From an uncultured Clostridia bacterium (GTDB taxonomy: Bacteria; Bacillota_A; Clostridia; TANB77; CAG-508): DNA of 64,000 bases. The notes beneath the pieces were generated by a model. That model was not told the origin of the DNA. It did no database searches and worked only from the letters and a program-made list of their open reading frames with translations. Positions 30,598 to 39,218 of this stretch are shown here, piece by piece (within the stretch, counting starts at the first letter, position 1; each line of letters opens with the position of its first letter). The stretch lies in contig CANQQF010000003.1 of assembly GCA_947625985.1 (NCBI GenBank), positions 40,916-104,915 of the forward strand, written 5' to 3'. Made by a program: the position numbers and the translations under genes.

Positions 30598-31701
30598 TTA
30601 TTGTTTTACGACTTCATCTATTATTTTTGAAAGGTATTTCATGCTTGTTAAGCATTGTTCAAGCGTATTTCCCGTTGCTCCAACTTCTATTATATTAGCA
30701 TATTTACTAGCATGTTGATTGTATCTTGATTTTGTTAACATTATTGGTTTGAATAGTCCTGGATACATTTCTTCTGCTTTTTCTTGAACTTTTATTGCAA
30801 ACTTTAAATTTTGATTCCAGTTAGGATGTTCTAACCCTCCATTATCAGTACCAATAACAAACATGATTTGGGCAGCATAATCTTCGCCTATTTTAACTAT
30901 TGGGGCATAATCACTTCTACTTCCAATAGCATCTCTGTGTAAATCTATTAATATATCTGCTGGATTAGCTTTTAATATGTTTAAAACAGTTCCTAAAGAT
31001 CTAGTATAAGACCCATTATATGCTGGATAATCATGATATGTAATATCGTGGTAAACATTATGATTATATTTTTTTAAATATGTTTCTAACTCCGTTCCAA
31101 CTCTTGCTACTGAATAGTTTAAATCAGTTGTCCTGTAACTTCCTGTTGGAGTATATTGATAAGCTTCACTAGAAGTATAGCTTTCGCATGTATGTGTATG
31201 AAATATAACAATATTTTTATTATCAATAACAATATCAGGTGTCATCATTTCATTTGTTAAAGTATAATCTGTTCCGTTTTTTATTTTTACTTTTCCGTAT
31301 TGGACATTAAAATTTTCTTGTATTGGATTTTGAGTAACTATTTCTGTTTTAGCGTTACTTGGTATATCATTGGTATTTTTCTCTTCTTCCTGCTCAGGAC
31401 TCTTATTTTCATTTCCTTCATTAGTATCACTTTTAATATTTTCTTCTTTTTGTATCTCTTTTATACTACTTATTTGTGAATTTATAATTTCTTTTGTAAA
31501 ATCTATTTTATTATTATCATTTACATTTTTTTCTATTTTTTCATCAGCTTTAAAAACAGTAGGAATTGTTTCCTCTAAACTTTTTGTCATTTTTTTTTCA
31601 AATGTTATTTTAGATAAACTTTTTATTGCTAAAATAGCTACTAATATGTATATAAGATATTTAGCAAGATCTTTGATTTTTAATATAGTAACATTAAACA
31701 T
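30598..31701 (-). CDS. spoIIP: Stage II sporulation protein P (SpoIIP) family
   Basis: A 367-aa protein with one N-terminal membrane anchor (~12-30), an acidic Glu/Asn/Lys linker (~45-135) and a C-terminal amidase/endopeptidase domain. IVIFHTHTCESY carries the HTHxxE zinc motif; ILIDLHRDAIG and the late ANIIEVG segment complete the SpoIIP signature. SpoIIP thins the septal peptidoglycan during engulfment with SpoIID and SpoIIM. Together with dpaB it implies sporulation capacity. Three tandem structured repeats lie in the gap upstream, between glmM and this gene. Confidence 0.88.
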   Translation of the reverse strand: MFNVTILKIKDLAKYLIYILVAILAIKSLSKITFEKKMTKSLEETIPTVFKADEKIEKNVNDNNKIDFTKEIINSQISSIKEIQKEENIKSDTNEGNENKSPEQEEEKNTNDIPSNAKTEIVTQNPIQENFNVQYGKVKIKNGTDYTLTNEMMTPDIVIDNKNIVIFHTHTCESYTSSEAYQYTPTGSYRTTDLNYSVARVGTELETYLKKYNHNVYHDITYHDYPAYNGSYTRSLGTVLNILKANPADILIDLHRDAIGSRSDYAPIVKIGEDYAAQIMFVIGTDNGGLEHPNWNQNLKFAIKVQEKAEEMYPGLFKPIMLTKSRYNQHASKYANIIEVGATGNTLEQCLTSMKYLSKIIDEVVKQ

Positions 31702-31786
31702 TTATTTCTCCTTGTTATTTTTACTATATATATCTATATGCTTGTTCTAGTAATAATATACATAAATTTTAATAAATTATATTAAT

Positions 31787-32040
31787 AAAAAATAGTTAAT
31801 TTTGAAATACCGCGCAGTTTGGAGCACTATTAGTGCGACAGTAAGGTATAAAAAGTAATTAAATCAAATAAAAAATAGTTAATTTTTGAAATACCGCGCA
31901 GTTTGGAGCACTATTAGTGCGACAGTAAGGTATAAAAAAAGTAATTAAATCAAATAAAAAATAGTTAATTTTTGAAATACCGCGCAGTTTGGAGCACTAT
32001 TAGTGCGACAGTAAGGTATAAAAAAATTAACTATTTTTTA
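31787..32040. repeat. Tandem array of three structured hairpin elements (copies B1-B3)
   Basis: Three near-identical units with cores starting at 31812, 31896 and 31982, so the period is 84-86 bp. Each holds GCGCAGTTTGGA, a GCACT/AGTGC hairpin and GACAGTAA, enclosed by ATACC/GGTAT. The same two single strands occur at 19737-19837 with different helices. In B3 the AT-rich outer arms (ATAGTTAATTTTT and AAAAATTAACTAT) pair as well, giving a long hairpin with flanking A/T runs. The array fills the gap between glmM and spoIIP and holds no gene. Confidence 0.75.
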
Positions 32041-32050
32041 TTTAATTATT

Positions 32051-33415
32051 CTATTTTAATTTTTGTTCTATTAAGTCTGCTAACTGTTTTGCCTTTTTCG
32101 TTATATATTGTTGATTTTGACCTTCAATCATCACTCTTACAAGTGGTTCTGTTCCAGAAGGTCTAATTAACACTCTTCCATTTCCTGCAAATTCTTTTTC
32201 TAAATTTTCAATTGCCTCTTTTATTTCGTCATCTTGTTCATAATCATATTTTTTATTTGAATCAACTTTTGCATTAATTAATACTTGAGGATATGTTTGA
32301 ACTATACTAGCTACTTCTGATGCAGGTTTTCCCTCTTCTAATATAGCTTTTATTAACATTAGTGATGTTAATATTCCATCTCCTGTTGGATTATATTCTA
32401 ACATTATTATATGTCCTGATTGTTCTCCTCCTAAATTATATCCATTTTTTAACATTTCTTCTAAAACATATCTGTCACCAACTTTTGTCTGTATTAATTT
32501 AAGGTTGTTTTTTTCTGCATATTTATTAAGTCCTAAATTGCTCATTACTGTAGCAACTATTGTATCATTTTTAAGCTTTCCTTTTTTTATTAAATTTTTA
32601 GAAATGATAGCAAGCAATTTATCTCCATCAATTTCATTACCTTTCTCATCAACAGCTAGACAACGATCACCATCTCCATCATAAGCTATTCCTAAACTTA
32701 ATTTATTTTCTATAACAGTCTTTTTTAAATTATCTAAATGTGTAGAACCACAATTATCATTTATATTTATACCATTTGAAGTATTGTTTATAATTACATG
32801 ATTAATTCCTAGAGCTGTAAATACTTTTTCAGCAACAATTGATGTTGCACCATTTGCTGTATCTATACCAACAATAAAATTTGGTCTATGTAACTTTTCC
32901 ATACTATCATCAAATTTTTTTCTAAAAAAGTATACATACTCATCTAATAAATCAAATCTATATTCAGCAACTCCAATCTTTTCATTTTTGGCAGTTAATT
33001 CTTCTAACTTTCCTGAATCCATGACTTCTTCAATTTCTTCTTCAAGATTATCTTGAATTTTCATTCCTTTATTGCTAAAATATTTAATTCCATTAAATTC
33101 AAATGTATTATGTGATGCTGAAATAACAACACTTGCATCAGCTTTTAGTTTTCTAGTTAAATATGCTACACCTGGAGTAGGCATAACACCTAATAATTTT
33201 ACATTAGCACCATAGCTTAAAAAACCTGCTACCATGGCACTTTCAATTAATGTTCCAGAAATACGAGTATCTCTACCTATTAAAATCGTAGGAGTATGCT
33301 TAGTATGTCTTGATAATACATAAGCTCCTGCTTTTGCAACTCTATAAACTAATTCAGGTGATAACTCTGTATTTGCAATTCTTCTAATCCCATCTGTACC
33401 AAAATATTTTCTCAT
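32051..33415 (-). CDS. glmM: Phosphoglucosamine mutase
   Basis: A 454-aa enzyme converting glucosamine-6-phosphate to glucosamine-1-phosphate for UDP-GlcNAc synthesis. FGTDGIRRIAN at the N terminus, the phosphoserine loop VISASHN (S101), the metal loop DGDGDRC and the C-terminal RPSGTEPLVRVM are family signatures. Length is normal. It follows the PHP phosphatase gene by 20 bp and ATG 33415 has a GGAGG site. Confidence 0.95.
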   Translation of the reverse strand: MRKYFGTDGIRRIANTELSPELVYRVAKAGAYVLSRHTKHTPTILIGRDTRISGTLIESAMVAGFLSYGANVKLLGVMPTPGVAYLTRKLKADASVVISASHNTFEFNGIKYFSNKGMKIQDNLEEEIEEVMDSGKLEELTAKNEKIGVAEYRFDLLDEYVYFFRKKFDDSMEKLHRPNFIVGIDTANGATSIVAEKVFTALGINHVIINNTSNGININDNCGSTHLDNLKKTVIENKLSLGIAYDGDGDRCLAVDEKGNEIDGDKLLAIISKNLIKKGKLKNDTIVATVMSNLGLNKYAEKNNLKLIQTKVGDRYVLEEMLKNGYNLGGEQSGHIIMLEYNPTGDGILTSLMLIKAILEEGKPASEVASIVQTYPQVLINAKVDSNKKYDYEQDDEIKEAIENLEKEFAGNGRVLIRPSGTEPLVRVMIEGQNQQYITKKAKQLADLIEQKLK

Positions 33416-33435
33416 TGAGACTCCTCCTTTTTTGA

Positions 33436-34215
33436 TTACCTGCTAAATAATATCTGTATTTTTTCCTTTAATGTAAGTTTAATTTCAATTGGTTCTCTTA
33501 TGTTTATCTTTTTGTTGTGTAACGCTAATTCTGGATTTTTCGTCGTTAGCTCATATAATTTTTCAACACCTATTTTTTCAGTTAGTATTTCTATAATAGT
33601 AGGTATATATTTATAAATTGTTTTTTCTCTATGTGCATTACTTCCAAGAAAATGTACTAAATTATTTTCTAACATTTTGTCTATAATCATTTTTGCTCTT
33701 TTTCCATTTTCTCCTATAACACTTCCATAGTCTGCTTGAATATATACACCTTTTTCTACTAAATTATATAATAATTCAGGTTCTCTTTGAATATACGGAT
33801 ATCTTTCAGCATGTGCCAATATAGGAACAACTTTATTCTTTCTCATCTTGTATATAATATCATATAGATTTAGTGGTTCTTTATCCAAAGGCAATTCAAA
33901 TAAAACGTAGCTTGTATTGTTAATCGTTGATGCTTGTGCATCTTCTAATAACTTCATTATGTTATCTGATAAAAATATTTCACTACCTAGATATGTTTTT
34001 ATATCTTTTATATCATCAAACTTTTTAGAAAATGTGTCTAACCAAACTTCTCTTTCTTTTACACTCGTTTCATAATAATCTTCTATATAATGAGGTGTAT
34101 ATACAATCTGATCAAAACCAGCTATTTTCGCCTCTTTTATTAAATTATGTGCTTCCTCTATATTTCTTGCTCCATTATCTAAATTTGGAAGTATATGTGT
34201 ATGAAAGTCTATCAT
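33436..34215 (-). CDS. CpsB/YwqE-type tyrosine-protein phosphatase (PHP domain)
   Basis: A 259-aa PHP-fold metal-dependent phosphatase. MIDFHTHILPNLDNGA is the metal-binding N terminus, followed by VYTPHYIEDYY, the PILAHAERYPY strand and HFLGSNAHR near the C terminus. CpsB/CapC-type enzymes dephosphorylate bacterial tyrosine kinases that control capsule synthesis. No kinase gene is adjacent. It is probably co-transcribed with glmM. Confidence 0.85.
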   Translation of the reverse strand: MIDFHTHILPNLDNGARNIEEAHNLIKEAKIAGFDQIVYTPHYIEDYYETSVKEREVWLDTFSKKFDDIKDIKTYLGSEIFLSDNIMKLLEDAQASTINNTSYVLFELPLDKEPLNLYDIIYKMRKNKVVPILAHAERYPYIQREPELLYNLVEKGVYIQADYGSVIGENGKRAKMIIDKMLENNLVHFLGSNAHREKTIYKYIPTIIEILTEKIGVEKLYELTTKNPELALHNKKINIREPIEIKLTLKEKIQILFSR

Positions 34216-34284
34216 TTAATCGCTCTCTCCTTTTTTATTATATTGTGTCTGATGGATATTATATACTACTAAAGTATATTTTGC

Positions 34285-34318
34285 AAGAAAAAAAGAATGA
34301 AAAACCTCTCATTCTTTC
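34285..34318 (-). terminator. Terminator after mscL
   Basis: AAAGAATGA and TCATTCTTT pair around an eight-base loop; on the minus strand a T run follows. It is 29 bp past the mscL stop. Confidence 0.75.
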
Positions 34319-34346
34319 ATATTTATGTAATTTATATATAATAATA

Positions 34347-34793
34347 TTATTCAGTCTCCTGTTCTTCAAGTTCAGATGTACAATTAGGACATCTTGTAGC
34401 TTTATATTTTATTTCTGTTAAACAATATGGACATATTTTTGTTTCAGGTTCTTCCTCTTCTTTTTTCTTACCTAGCTTAGTAGCAATATCATCCCCTAAA
34501 TCTTTAATTTTATTTAATTTATTTAAATATTTAACTGCTAGGAAAATAGAAAATGCAATTATTAAAAAGTCAACTATTGCCGTGATAAAGTTTCCGTATT
34601 TTATTGAAGCATCTCCAATTTGGATAGCCATTTCTGAAAAATCAATTCCTTTTGTAATAACTGATATACATGGCATTATAATATCTTGCACAAGTGATGT
34701 GACTATTTTTTGAAATGCCCCTCCTATTACAACACCAATCGCTAAATCCATAATATTTCCTTTTAATGCAAATTCTTTAAATTCTTTTAACAT
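34347..34793 (-). CDS. mscL: Large-conductance mechanosensitive channel with C-terminal zinc ribbon
   Basis: A 148-aa Msc[24 protein letters not shown] is the conserved pore helix, and a second membrane helix lies at ~70-92. After the usual cytosolic helix the protein carries an extra ~30-residue tail with CPYC and CPNC, a treble-clef or rubredoxin-like zinc ribbon, ending in acidic residues. The channel releases solutes on hypo-osmotic shock. The gene stands between two terminators and is monocistronic. Confidence 0.92.
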   Translation of the reverse strand: MLKEFKEFALKGNIMDLAIGVVIGGAFQKIVTSLVQDIIMPCISVITKGIDFSEMAIQIGDASIKYGNFITAIVDFLIIAFSIFLAVKYLNKLNKIKDLGDDIATKLGKKKEEEEPETKICPYCLTEIKYKATRCPNCTSELEEQETE

Positions 34794-34863
34794 TTTTACA
34801 CCTCCATTTTCTCCATTTTTCGATTAATTTTAACATTTTTTAATATTAAAATCAAATATTAAC

Positions 34864-34894
34864 AAAAAATCTCGTAGTTACTACACTACGAGAT
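34864..34894 (-). terminator. Terminator after the 106-aa gene
   Basis: ATCTCGTAGT and ACTACGAGAT are perfect complements with a six-base loop, followed on the minus strand by TTTTTTG. It lies upstream of mscL and downstream of the small membrane gene. Confidence 0.85.
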
Positions 34895-34925
34895 TAAATA
34901 GTTTTTCCGGCTGTTTAGGTATTAT

Positions 34926-35246
34926 TTAAATTATAACTATGAATATTACCATTAACATCCAAAATGCAATATTTTCATTTTTTGTTATTTTGATAAGCCA
35001 TTTATATGTTTTTCTAACCATTTTTTGAATATTATTCCATGCATTATCAATTGTCCTGTCTATTTCTGGTTCTACCTTAGCAAATTGTTCTTCTACTTCA
35101 TACATAAAAATTTGATATTCTTCATCTGAAATAGTACTCTTTTTATTAATCATAATTGCTAAAGCTAAGATACTTAATACTATAACAAAAGGTAACAAAG
35201 GTATTACTACATAATAAAAAGCTATATAGCTTAGGAAAATAAGCAT
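34926..35246 (-). CDS. Small hypothetical membrane protein
   Basis: I do not recognise this 106-aa protein. A hydrophobic stretch spans ~1-33 and another ~90-106, with a charged helical middle (DEEYQIFMYEVEEQFAKVE) that would be cytosolic. It has its own terminator. The start at ATG 35246 has a weak AGAAGT-like binding site. Confidence 0.6.
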   Translation of the reverse strand: MLIFLSYIAFYYVVIPLLPFVIVLSILALAIMINKKSTISDEEYQIFMYEVEEQFAKVEPEIDRTIDNAWNNIQKMVRKTYKWLIKITKNENIAFWMLMVIFIVII

Positions 35247-35451
35247 TTTTTACTTCTCAATAATTATTAATTAAAATGTTTGAATACAAAGTACAGAGGT
35301 TCGCTAAAATACATCCGATCATGTATTAATAATTATTATAACACGTTATACATATTATTTCAAGTAATTGATTTATAGCTTGCTATACTAAATTTTTTTA
35401 TTACTTTACTATAACTATAACCAGATTTCTATTAAATTAAACTAATTTATA

Positions 35452-35489
35452 CAAAAAAAGCAAATGATTTTAAACTCTAATCATCTGCT
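35452..35489 (-). terminator. Terminator after the decayed gene and ABC operon
   Basis: On the minus strand AGCAGATGATT pairs with AATCATTTGCT (one G-T pair), followed by seven T residues. The first arm overlaps the last codons of the broken gene at 35477-35741. Confidence 0.8.
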
Positions 35490-35741
35490 CTATTTGTTGA
35501 AATTTCTTTGATTAATAAATTCTCAAAAGAATATTTACCTGATCTGCTAAATACATTATACAGGCGTTGAGGCATTTACTGTCATAACAGTTATTATACT
35601 ATGCATAACATTTATAGTCATCTATCATCATTTCTACTATCATAGATACAATAAGATATGGTTTTATCTCTATCGCATATAAATTTTTTTCTCTTTTAAC
35701 ATACATAAAGTATATTTTTCTGTAATATTTATATTATCCAT
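35477..35741 (-). pseudogene. Decayed gene, possible GPP34-like fragment
   Basis: An AGGAG site leads to ATG 35741 and a frame reading NINITEKYTLCMLKEKK that stops after 23 codons. Shifting frame gives LYAIEIKPYLIVSMIVEMM, and a third frame near the end gives GKYSFENLLIKEISTNRADD before a stop that overlaps the terminator. These pieces look like one short protein broken by several indels and deletions, and the start resembles Golgi phosphoprotein 3-like (GPP34) proteins. The identity is tentative. It lies directly downstream of the ABC permease, so it may once have been part of that operon. Confidence 0.45.
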
Positions 35742-35786
35742 AATTACTGTCTATCTCCTTTATATTAAAGTTAAACTTTCTTCGTT

Positions 35787-37013
35787 CTATTTAGTTTTGT
35801 ACATCTTTATAAGGTCTTGTATACTTAATTTAGTACCATAATTCAAAATAGCATTTGAATATATTTTTATTGCAATATGAGCAACTATAGCCATTGAAAT
35901 TACTAAAATTGCTAATGATAATATAACTTCTTGTATATTTGCTAATCCCATCATTACTCTAAAAGGCATTAAAAATGGAGAAGATAGTGGGAAATAAGTA
36001 CCAAATGTAGCCATATTTCCTGCAGGTGTTGAAATTACTGATTGAGCTATGTAGAAACCTACTATAGTTAATAGCATTACTGGTGTATTAGCTGATTGTA
36101 TATCTTCTGGTTTGCTTACTGTTGAACCTGTTACAGCATACAATGTTGCAAATAAGAAATATCCCAATATGAAGAATACAAACATAAGTAATCCAGCAAA
36201 TGGTGTAATTTGAGTTGAACTTAATACAACTTCTAATAATACAGGATCTAAGAATAATTTCGCACTAATTACTGCTGTTAATACTAATATTAACATTTGG
36301 ATTAAGCCACCTATTCCTATTCCCAATGTTTTTCCTATTACTATTGTTCTTGGACTTGTTGATGTTACTAATGTTTCCATTATTTTTGAAGTTTTTTCTG
36401 TTGTTATTGAATTTGAAACTTGGTATGCACAGAAATATATTGCATAAAACAATAATACTGAAATTATCATTATTACAAATGAATTTCCCTTTACTTCTTC
36501 AGTTTGTTCTGTTTCCATTTCAAATTCTGGCATTATTTCTTTTATTTTTTGCTCGTTTAACCCTAATTTTTCAATTTGAGTATTAGTATATAATCTTTGT
36601 AGAGCTTTATTTAAATTATCTGGTATTGTAGCCATTGTGTCATTTACAATATATCTAAACAATATATTATCATCTTTTTTTTCTATTATTATTCCAGCTT
36701 TTACTTCTTTATTTTTTATTTTTGTCTTTATTTCATCAAGTGTATTTGGTGCTATTTCTATCTTGTATTCTAATTCTTGTTGGTCTTGGTTTAGGTCATT
36801 TAACCTTCTACCATAAATATTTTCACTATCAGAAATTATTATTTTTTGACCTTGCATCATCTCTCCACTATCACCTGAAAAGATTTTTATTATTTTTGGC
36901 ATATTAAAACCTAGAATAATTATTAACACTAAAATAATAGTTGTAACTATAAAAGATTTTCTTTTCATCATTTCTTTCATAGTAAATTTTGATACAGTTA
37001 TTATATCTCTCAT
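35787..37013 (-). CDS. ABC-2 type exporter permease (NatB-like)
   Basis: A 408-aa membrane protein with one N-terminal helix (~20-40), a large extracytoplasmic domain (~45-165) and five to six C-terminal helices. The arrangement and the ENIYGRRL and TTEKTSKIMETLVTSTSP segments match NatB-like ABC-2 permeases (sodium or drug export). ATG 37013 follows GGTGGGTGG, which overlaps the end of the ATPase gene; the in-frame GTG at 37022 is part of that site. It functions with the ATPase encoded immediately upstream. Confidence 0.88.
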   Translation of the reverse strand: MRDIITVSKFTMKEMMKRKSFIVTTIILVLIIILGFNMPKIIKIFSGDSGEMMQGQKIIISDSENIYGRRLNDLNQDQQELEYKIEIAPNTLDEIKTKIKNKEVKAGIIIEKKDDNILFRYIVNDTMATIPDNLNKALQRLYTNTQIEKLGLNEQKIKEIMPEFEMETEQTEEVKGNSFVIMIISVLLFYAIYFCAYQVSNSITTEKTSKIMETLVTSTSPRTIVIGKTLGIGIGGLIQMLILVLTAVISAKLFLDPVLLEVVLSSTQITPFAGLLMFVFFILGYFLFATLYAVTGSTVSKPEDIQSANTPVMLLTIVGFYIAQSVISTPAGNMATFGTYFPLSSPFLMPFRVMMGLANIQEVILSLAILVISMAIVAHIAIKIYSNAILNYGTKLSIQDLIKMYKTK

Positions 37014-37014
37014 T

Positions 37015-37905
37015 TTATCCACCCACCTTTTCTATAAATATGTCATTTAGAGTTGGTTTTTGTATTTCAAATTTATTTACTTGAATTTTCTTTGCTATTA
37101 CTTTATTTAGAAGTTCGTGGGCAACTTCTTCATTTTCAATTTTAATTTTATATTGATTATTTTTTTCTATCTCTATCTCTAAACCTAAATCTTCAACAAT
37201 CTTAGTTATATCTTTATCCACATCTATTTCAACTCTATTTACTTTATATGTATTTTTTATTTCTTTTAAATTTCCCTGCAATACTGCTTTTCCTTTATTC
37301 ATAATTAATATATCAGTACAAAATTCTTCAATTGTAGTCATTTGATGAGCTGACATTATTACGTATTTTTTATGTTTTACTAAATCAATTATTACATTTT
37401 TAATTAATTCTGTATTAACTGGATCTAAACCACTAAAAGGTTCATCCAAAACCACTAGTTCTGGATCATGTATTATTGCAGTCATAAATTGAATTTTTTG
37501 TTGATTTCCTTTTGATAACTTTTCTGCTGTCATATTCAAGTATTCTTCAACTTTCAATACCTTTGCCCAATGTTGTATTGATTTTTCGGCTTCTGTTTTT
37601 TTCATTCCTTTTAGTTCTGCAAAATATAGCAACTGGTCTTTTATAATTGTTTTTGGATATACTCCTCTTTCTTCTGGTAAGTAACCAAAATTTACTCTTT
37701 TTCTATCTACTTCTTTTCCTTTCCATGTAATTTCTCCTTTGTCTTTCTTGATTATTCCTAGTAACATTCTAATTGTAGTTGTTTTTCCTGCACCATTAGT
37801 TCCTAGTAATCCATATACACCAGGTTTATCCAGTGTTAGTGAAATATTTTTTACTGCTTTTTTAGTACCAAAGTTTTTTGATACATTTTTTAATATTAGA
37901 CTCAT
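37015..37905 (-). CDS. ABC transporter ATP-binding protein (NatA-like)
   Basis: A 296-aa ATPase. Walker A GTNGAGKTT is near residue 36, the signature LSKGNQQK near 137 and Walker B LVVLDEPFSGLDP near 157; a ~75-residue C-terminal extension is typical of NatA/DrrA-like exporters. It energises the permease encoded next. No operator like that of the nearby TetR gene is visible upstream of it. Confidence 0.92.
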   Translation of the reverse strand: MSLILKNVSKNFGTKKAVKNISLTLDKPGVYGLLGTNGAGKTTTIRMLLGIIKKDKGEITWKGKEVDRKRVNFGYLPEERGVYPKTIIKDQLLYFAELKGMKKTEAEKSIQHWAKVLKVEEYLNMTAEKLSKGNQQKIQFMTAIIHDPELVVLDEPFSGLDPVNTELIKNVIIDLVKHKKYVIMSAHQMTTIEEFCTDILIMNKGKAVLQGNLKEIKNTYKVNRVEIDVDKDITKIVEDLGLEIEIEKNNQYKIKIENEEVAHELLNKVIAKKIQVNKFEIQKPTLNDIFIEKVGG

Positions 37906-38020
37906 ATTTTTTCTCCTCTTCTAATTTTTATAGATTTACTTTGAATTTCATCTCTCTATTTATCATCCATCTTCCTTCCCTCTCTTTCTTTTATATTTTA
38001 TATTTAAAATGTTAATACCT

Positions 38021-38143
38021 TTATATTATTACTTGTATTACAGATAATTTACTATATTTACTCCTAAATCTAATATTTCCGTATATAGCAATCTTTTTGA
38101 AATTTTCTTCAGGAACATTTCCTAATATAGTTACATTTTATTA
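38021..38143 (-). pseudogene. Possible gene remnant
   Basis: After the stop of the 81-aa gene, another frame stays open for 37 codons with a protein-like composition, starting VTILGNVPEENFKKIAIYGN, but it has no start codon or binding site. It could be the shifted end of the 81-aa protein or a remnant of another gene. This is a weak call based on composition only. Confidence 0.25.
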
Positions 38144-38376
38144 TAAGTATGTTTATTAATCCTTATTTTCATTTCTACATATTTTTGTCCTTCTTGAAGA
38201 GCAATTTCTCCAACACCTCCTGAATTTCCACTTGCATTTTTAGCAGTAATAATAATACTCCCCTCTTCTTTGTTATTTAAAATAAAAGTTGAACTAGTAT
38301 GATTAAAAATAATCATCACAATCATTACTATTATAAAAACAATTATAATTCCTACCAAAATAAATTTATTTTTCAT
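38131..38376 (-). CDS. Small membrane-anchored hypothetical protein
   Basis: An 81-aa protein with one N-terminal hydrophobic segment (~5-24) and an extracytoplasmic part containing GSIIITAKNASGNSGGVGEIALQEGQK. I do not recognise it. It begins 4 bp after the TetR gene, so both are read from the same operator-controlled promoter. The C terminus may be truncated, since coding-like sequence continues in another frame. Confidence 0.6.
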   Translation of the reverse strand: MKNKFILVGIIIVFIIVMIVMIIFNHTSSTFILNNKEEGSIIITAKNASGNSGGVGEIALQEGQKYVEMKIRINKHTYNKM

Positions 38377-38380
38377 TATC

Positions 38381-38956
38381 TTACTCCTTTTTATCTTCTA
38401 AAGATTTTATACCATTTATAAGAATTTCTATAGATATATCAAAGCTCTCATCAATAGGTATTGCATTTCCAAAACTATTATTTTTTATAAGTAAAACAAA
38501 CCCTTCTAAAAAGCTTCTCATAGTCCTTATAATATGTCTTGTATTTTTTTCACTAATATTTAAAGTGCTTGCCACTTTAAACATTAGTTCATATAATCTT
38601 TTAGTTACTTTTATTGTCTTTTCATCATCATATTTGTTATACCAAAGCATTGCTTCAAAAATCCCTATATTATTTATAGCATAATCATAAGAAGCATAAC
38701 ACATATTTTTTAATGCTTCATATCCAGAAACACCAACAGCTGAATCTATCATCTTATCTTCTAGTTGTTCCCATCCATAAAACATAAGATTCTTTTTTAT
38801 ATCTTTTAGCCCAGAAAAATAATTATATAATGATGGAGACTTAATATTTAATTCTTCTGCAATCATTTTTAAAGATAAATTGTCTAATCCTACTTTATTA
38901 ACGAGTTTTGCAGAAATTTCAATAATGAACTGTTTACTAATATTATTTTTTGACAT
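38381..38956 (-). CDS. TetR family transcriptional regulator
   Basis: A 191-aa repressor. The N-terminal helix-turn-helix (residues ~8-50) has VNKVGLDNLSLKMIAEELNIKSPSLYNYFSGLKDI, typical TetR spacing, and the C-terminal ligand domain is helical and belongs to the TetR_C WHG-like group. It probably represses itself through the palindrome at 38990-39008 and may also control the small gene after it. The ABC exporter downstream is a plausible target, but no matching operator was seen there. Confidence 0.88.
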   Translation of the reverse strand: MSKNNISKQFIIEISAKLVNKVGLDNLSLKMIAEELNIKSPSLYNYFSGLKDIKKNLMFYGWEQLEDKMIDSAVGVSGYEALKNMCYASYDYAINNIGIFEAMLWYNKYDDEKTIKVTKRLYELMFKVASTLNISEKNTRHIIRTMRSFLEGFVLLIKNNSFGNAIPIDESFDISIEILINGIKSLEDKKE

Positions 38957-38968
38957 AATAAAACCTCC

Positions 38969-39014
38969 TAACTAATTCGATTTCTATTATAACTAATTGA
39001 ATTAGTTAAGTCAA
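38969..39014 (-). promoter_or_regulatory. Promoter with embedded TetR operator
   Basis: Minus-strand TTGACT (39009-39014) and TATAAT (38986-38991) are 17 bp apart. The spacer is almost wholly the palindrome TAACTAATTGAATTAGTTA (38990-39008). A second TAACTAATT half-site lies at 38969-38977, 21 bp away, which is two helical turns. Repressor bound here would block RNA polymerase at its own gene. Confidence 0.8.
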
Positions 39015-39110
39015 TATATTATTGTTAAAATTTAATAATTTCTATAAAGTAATAATATTTATTCAATTATAAAATTTTGTGCAAAATTTGAATTGTTTTT
39101 GCACAAAAAA

Positions 39111-39148
39111 AAACACCACATTTAGCTTTGCCGAGCTGTGTGGTGTTT
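39111..39148 (-). terminator. Terminator after the 40.1-39.2 kb pair of membrane genes
   Basis: AAACACCACA and TGTGGTGTTT form the outer stem with an inner AGCT/AGCT helix; a run of nine T residues follows on the minus strand. Confidence 0.85.
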
Positions 39149-39218
39149 CTCTAAAATATTTTATGTAATGCATATTGTTTGTGTCCACTTACTTTATTTG
39201 TTAATTATGTTATTTTTA

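Noticed and set aside
31787..32040. Type III toxin-antitoxin (ToxI-like) or CRISPR repeats
   Set aside because: The units are hairpins without spacers, and no ToxN-like or cas gene is near; the flanking genes are glmM and spoIIP.
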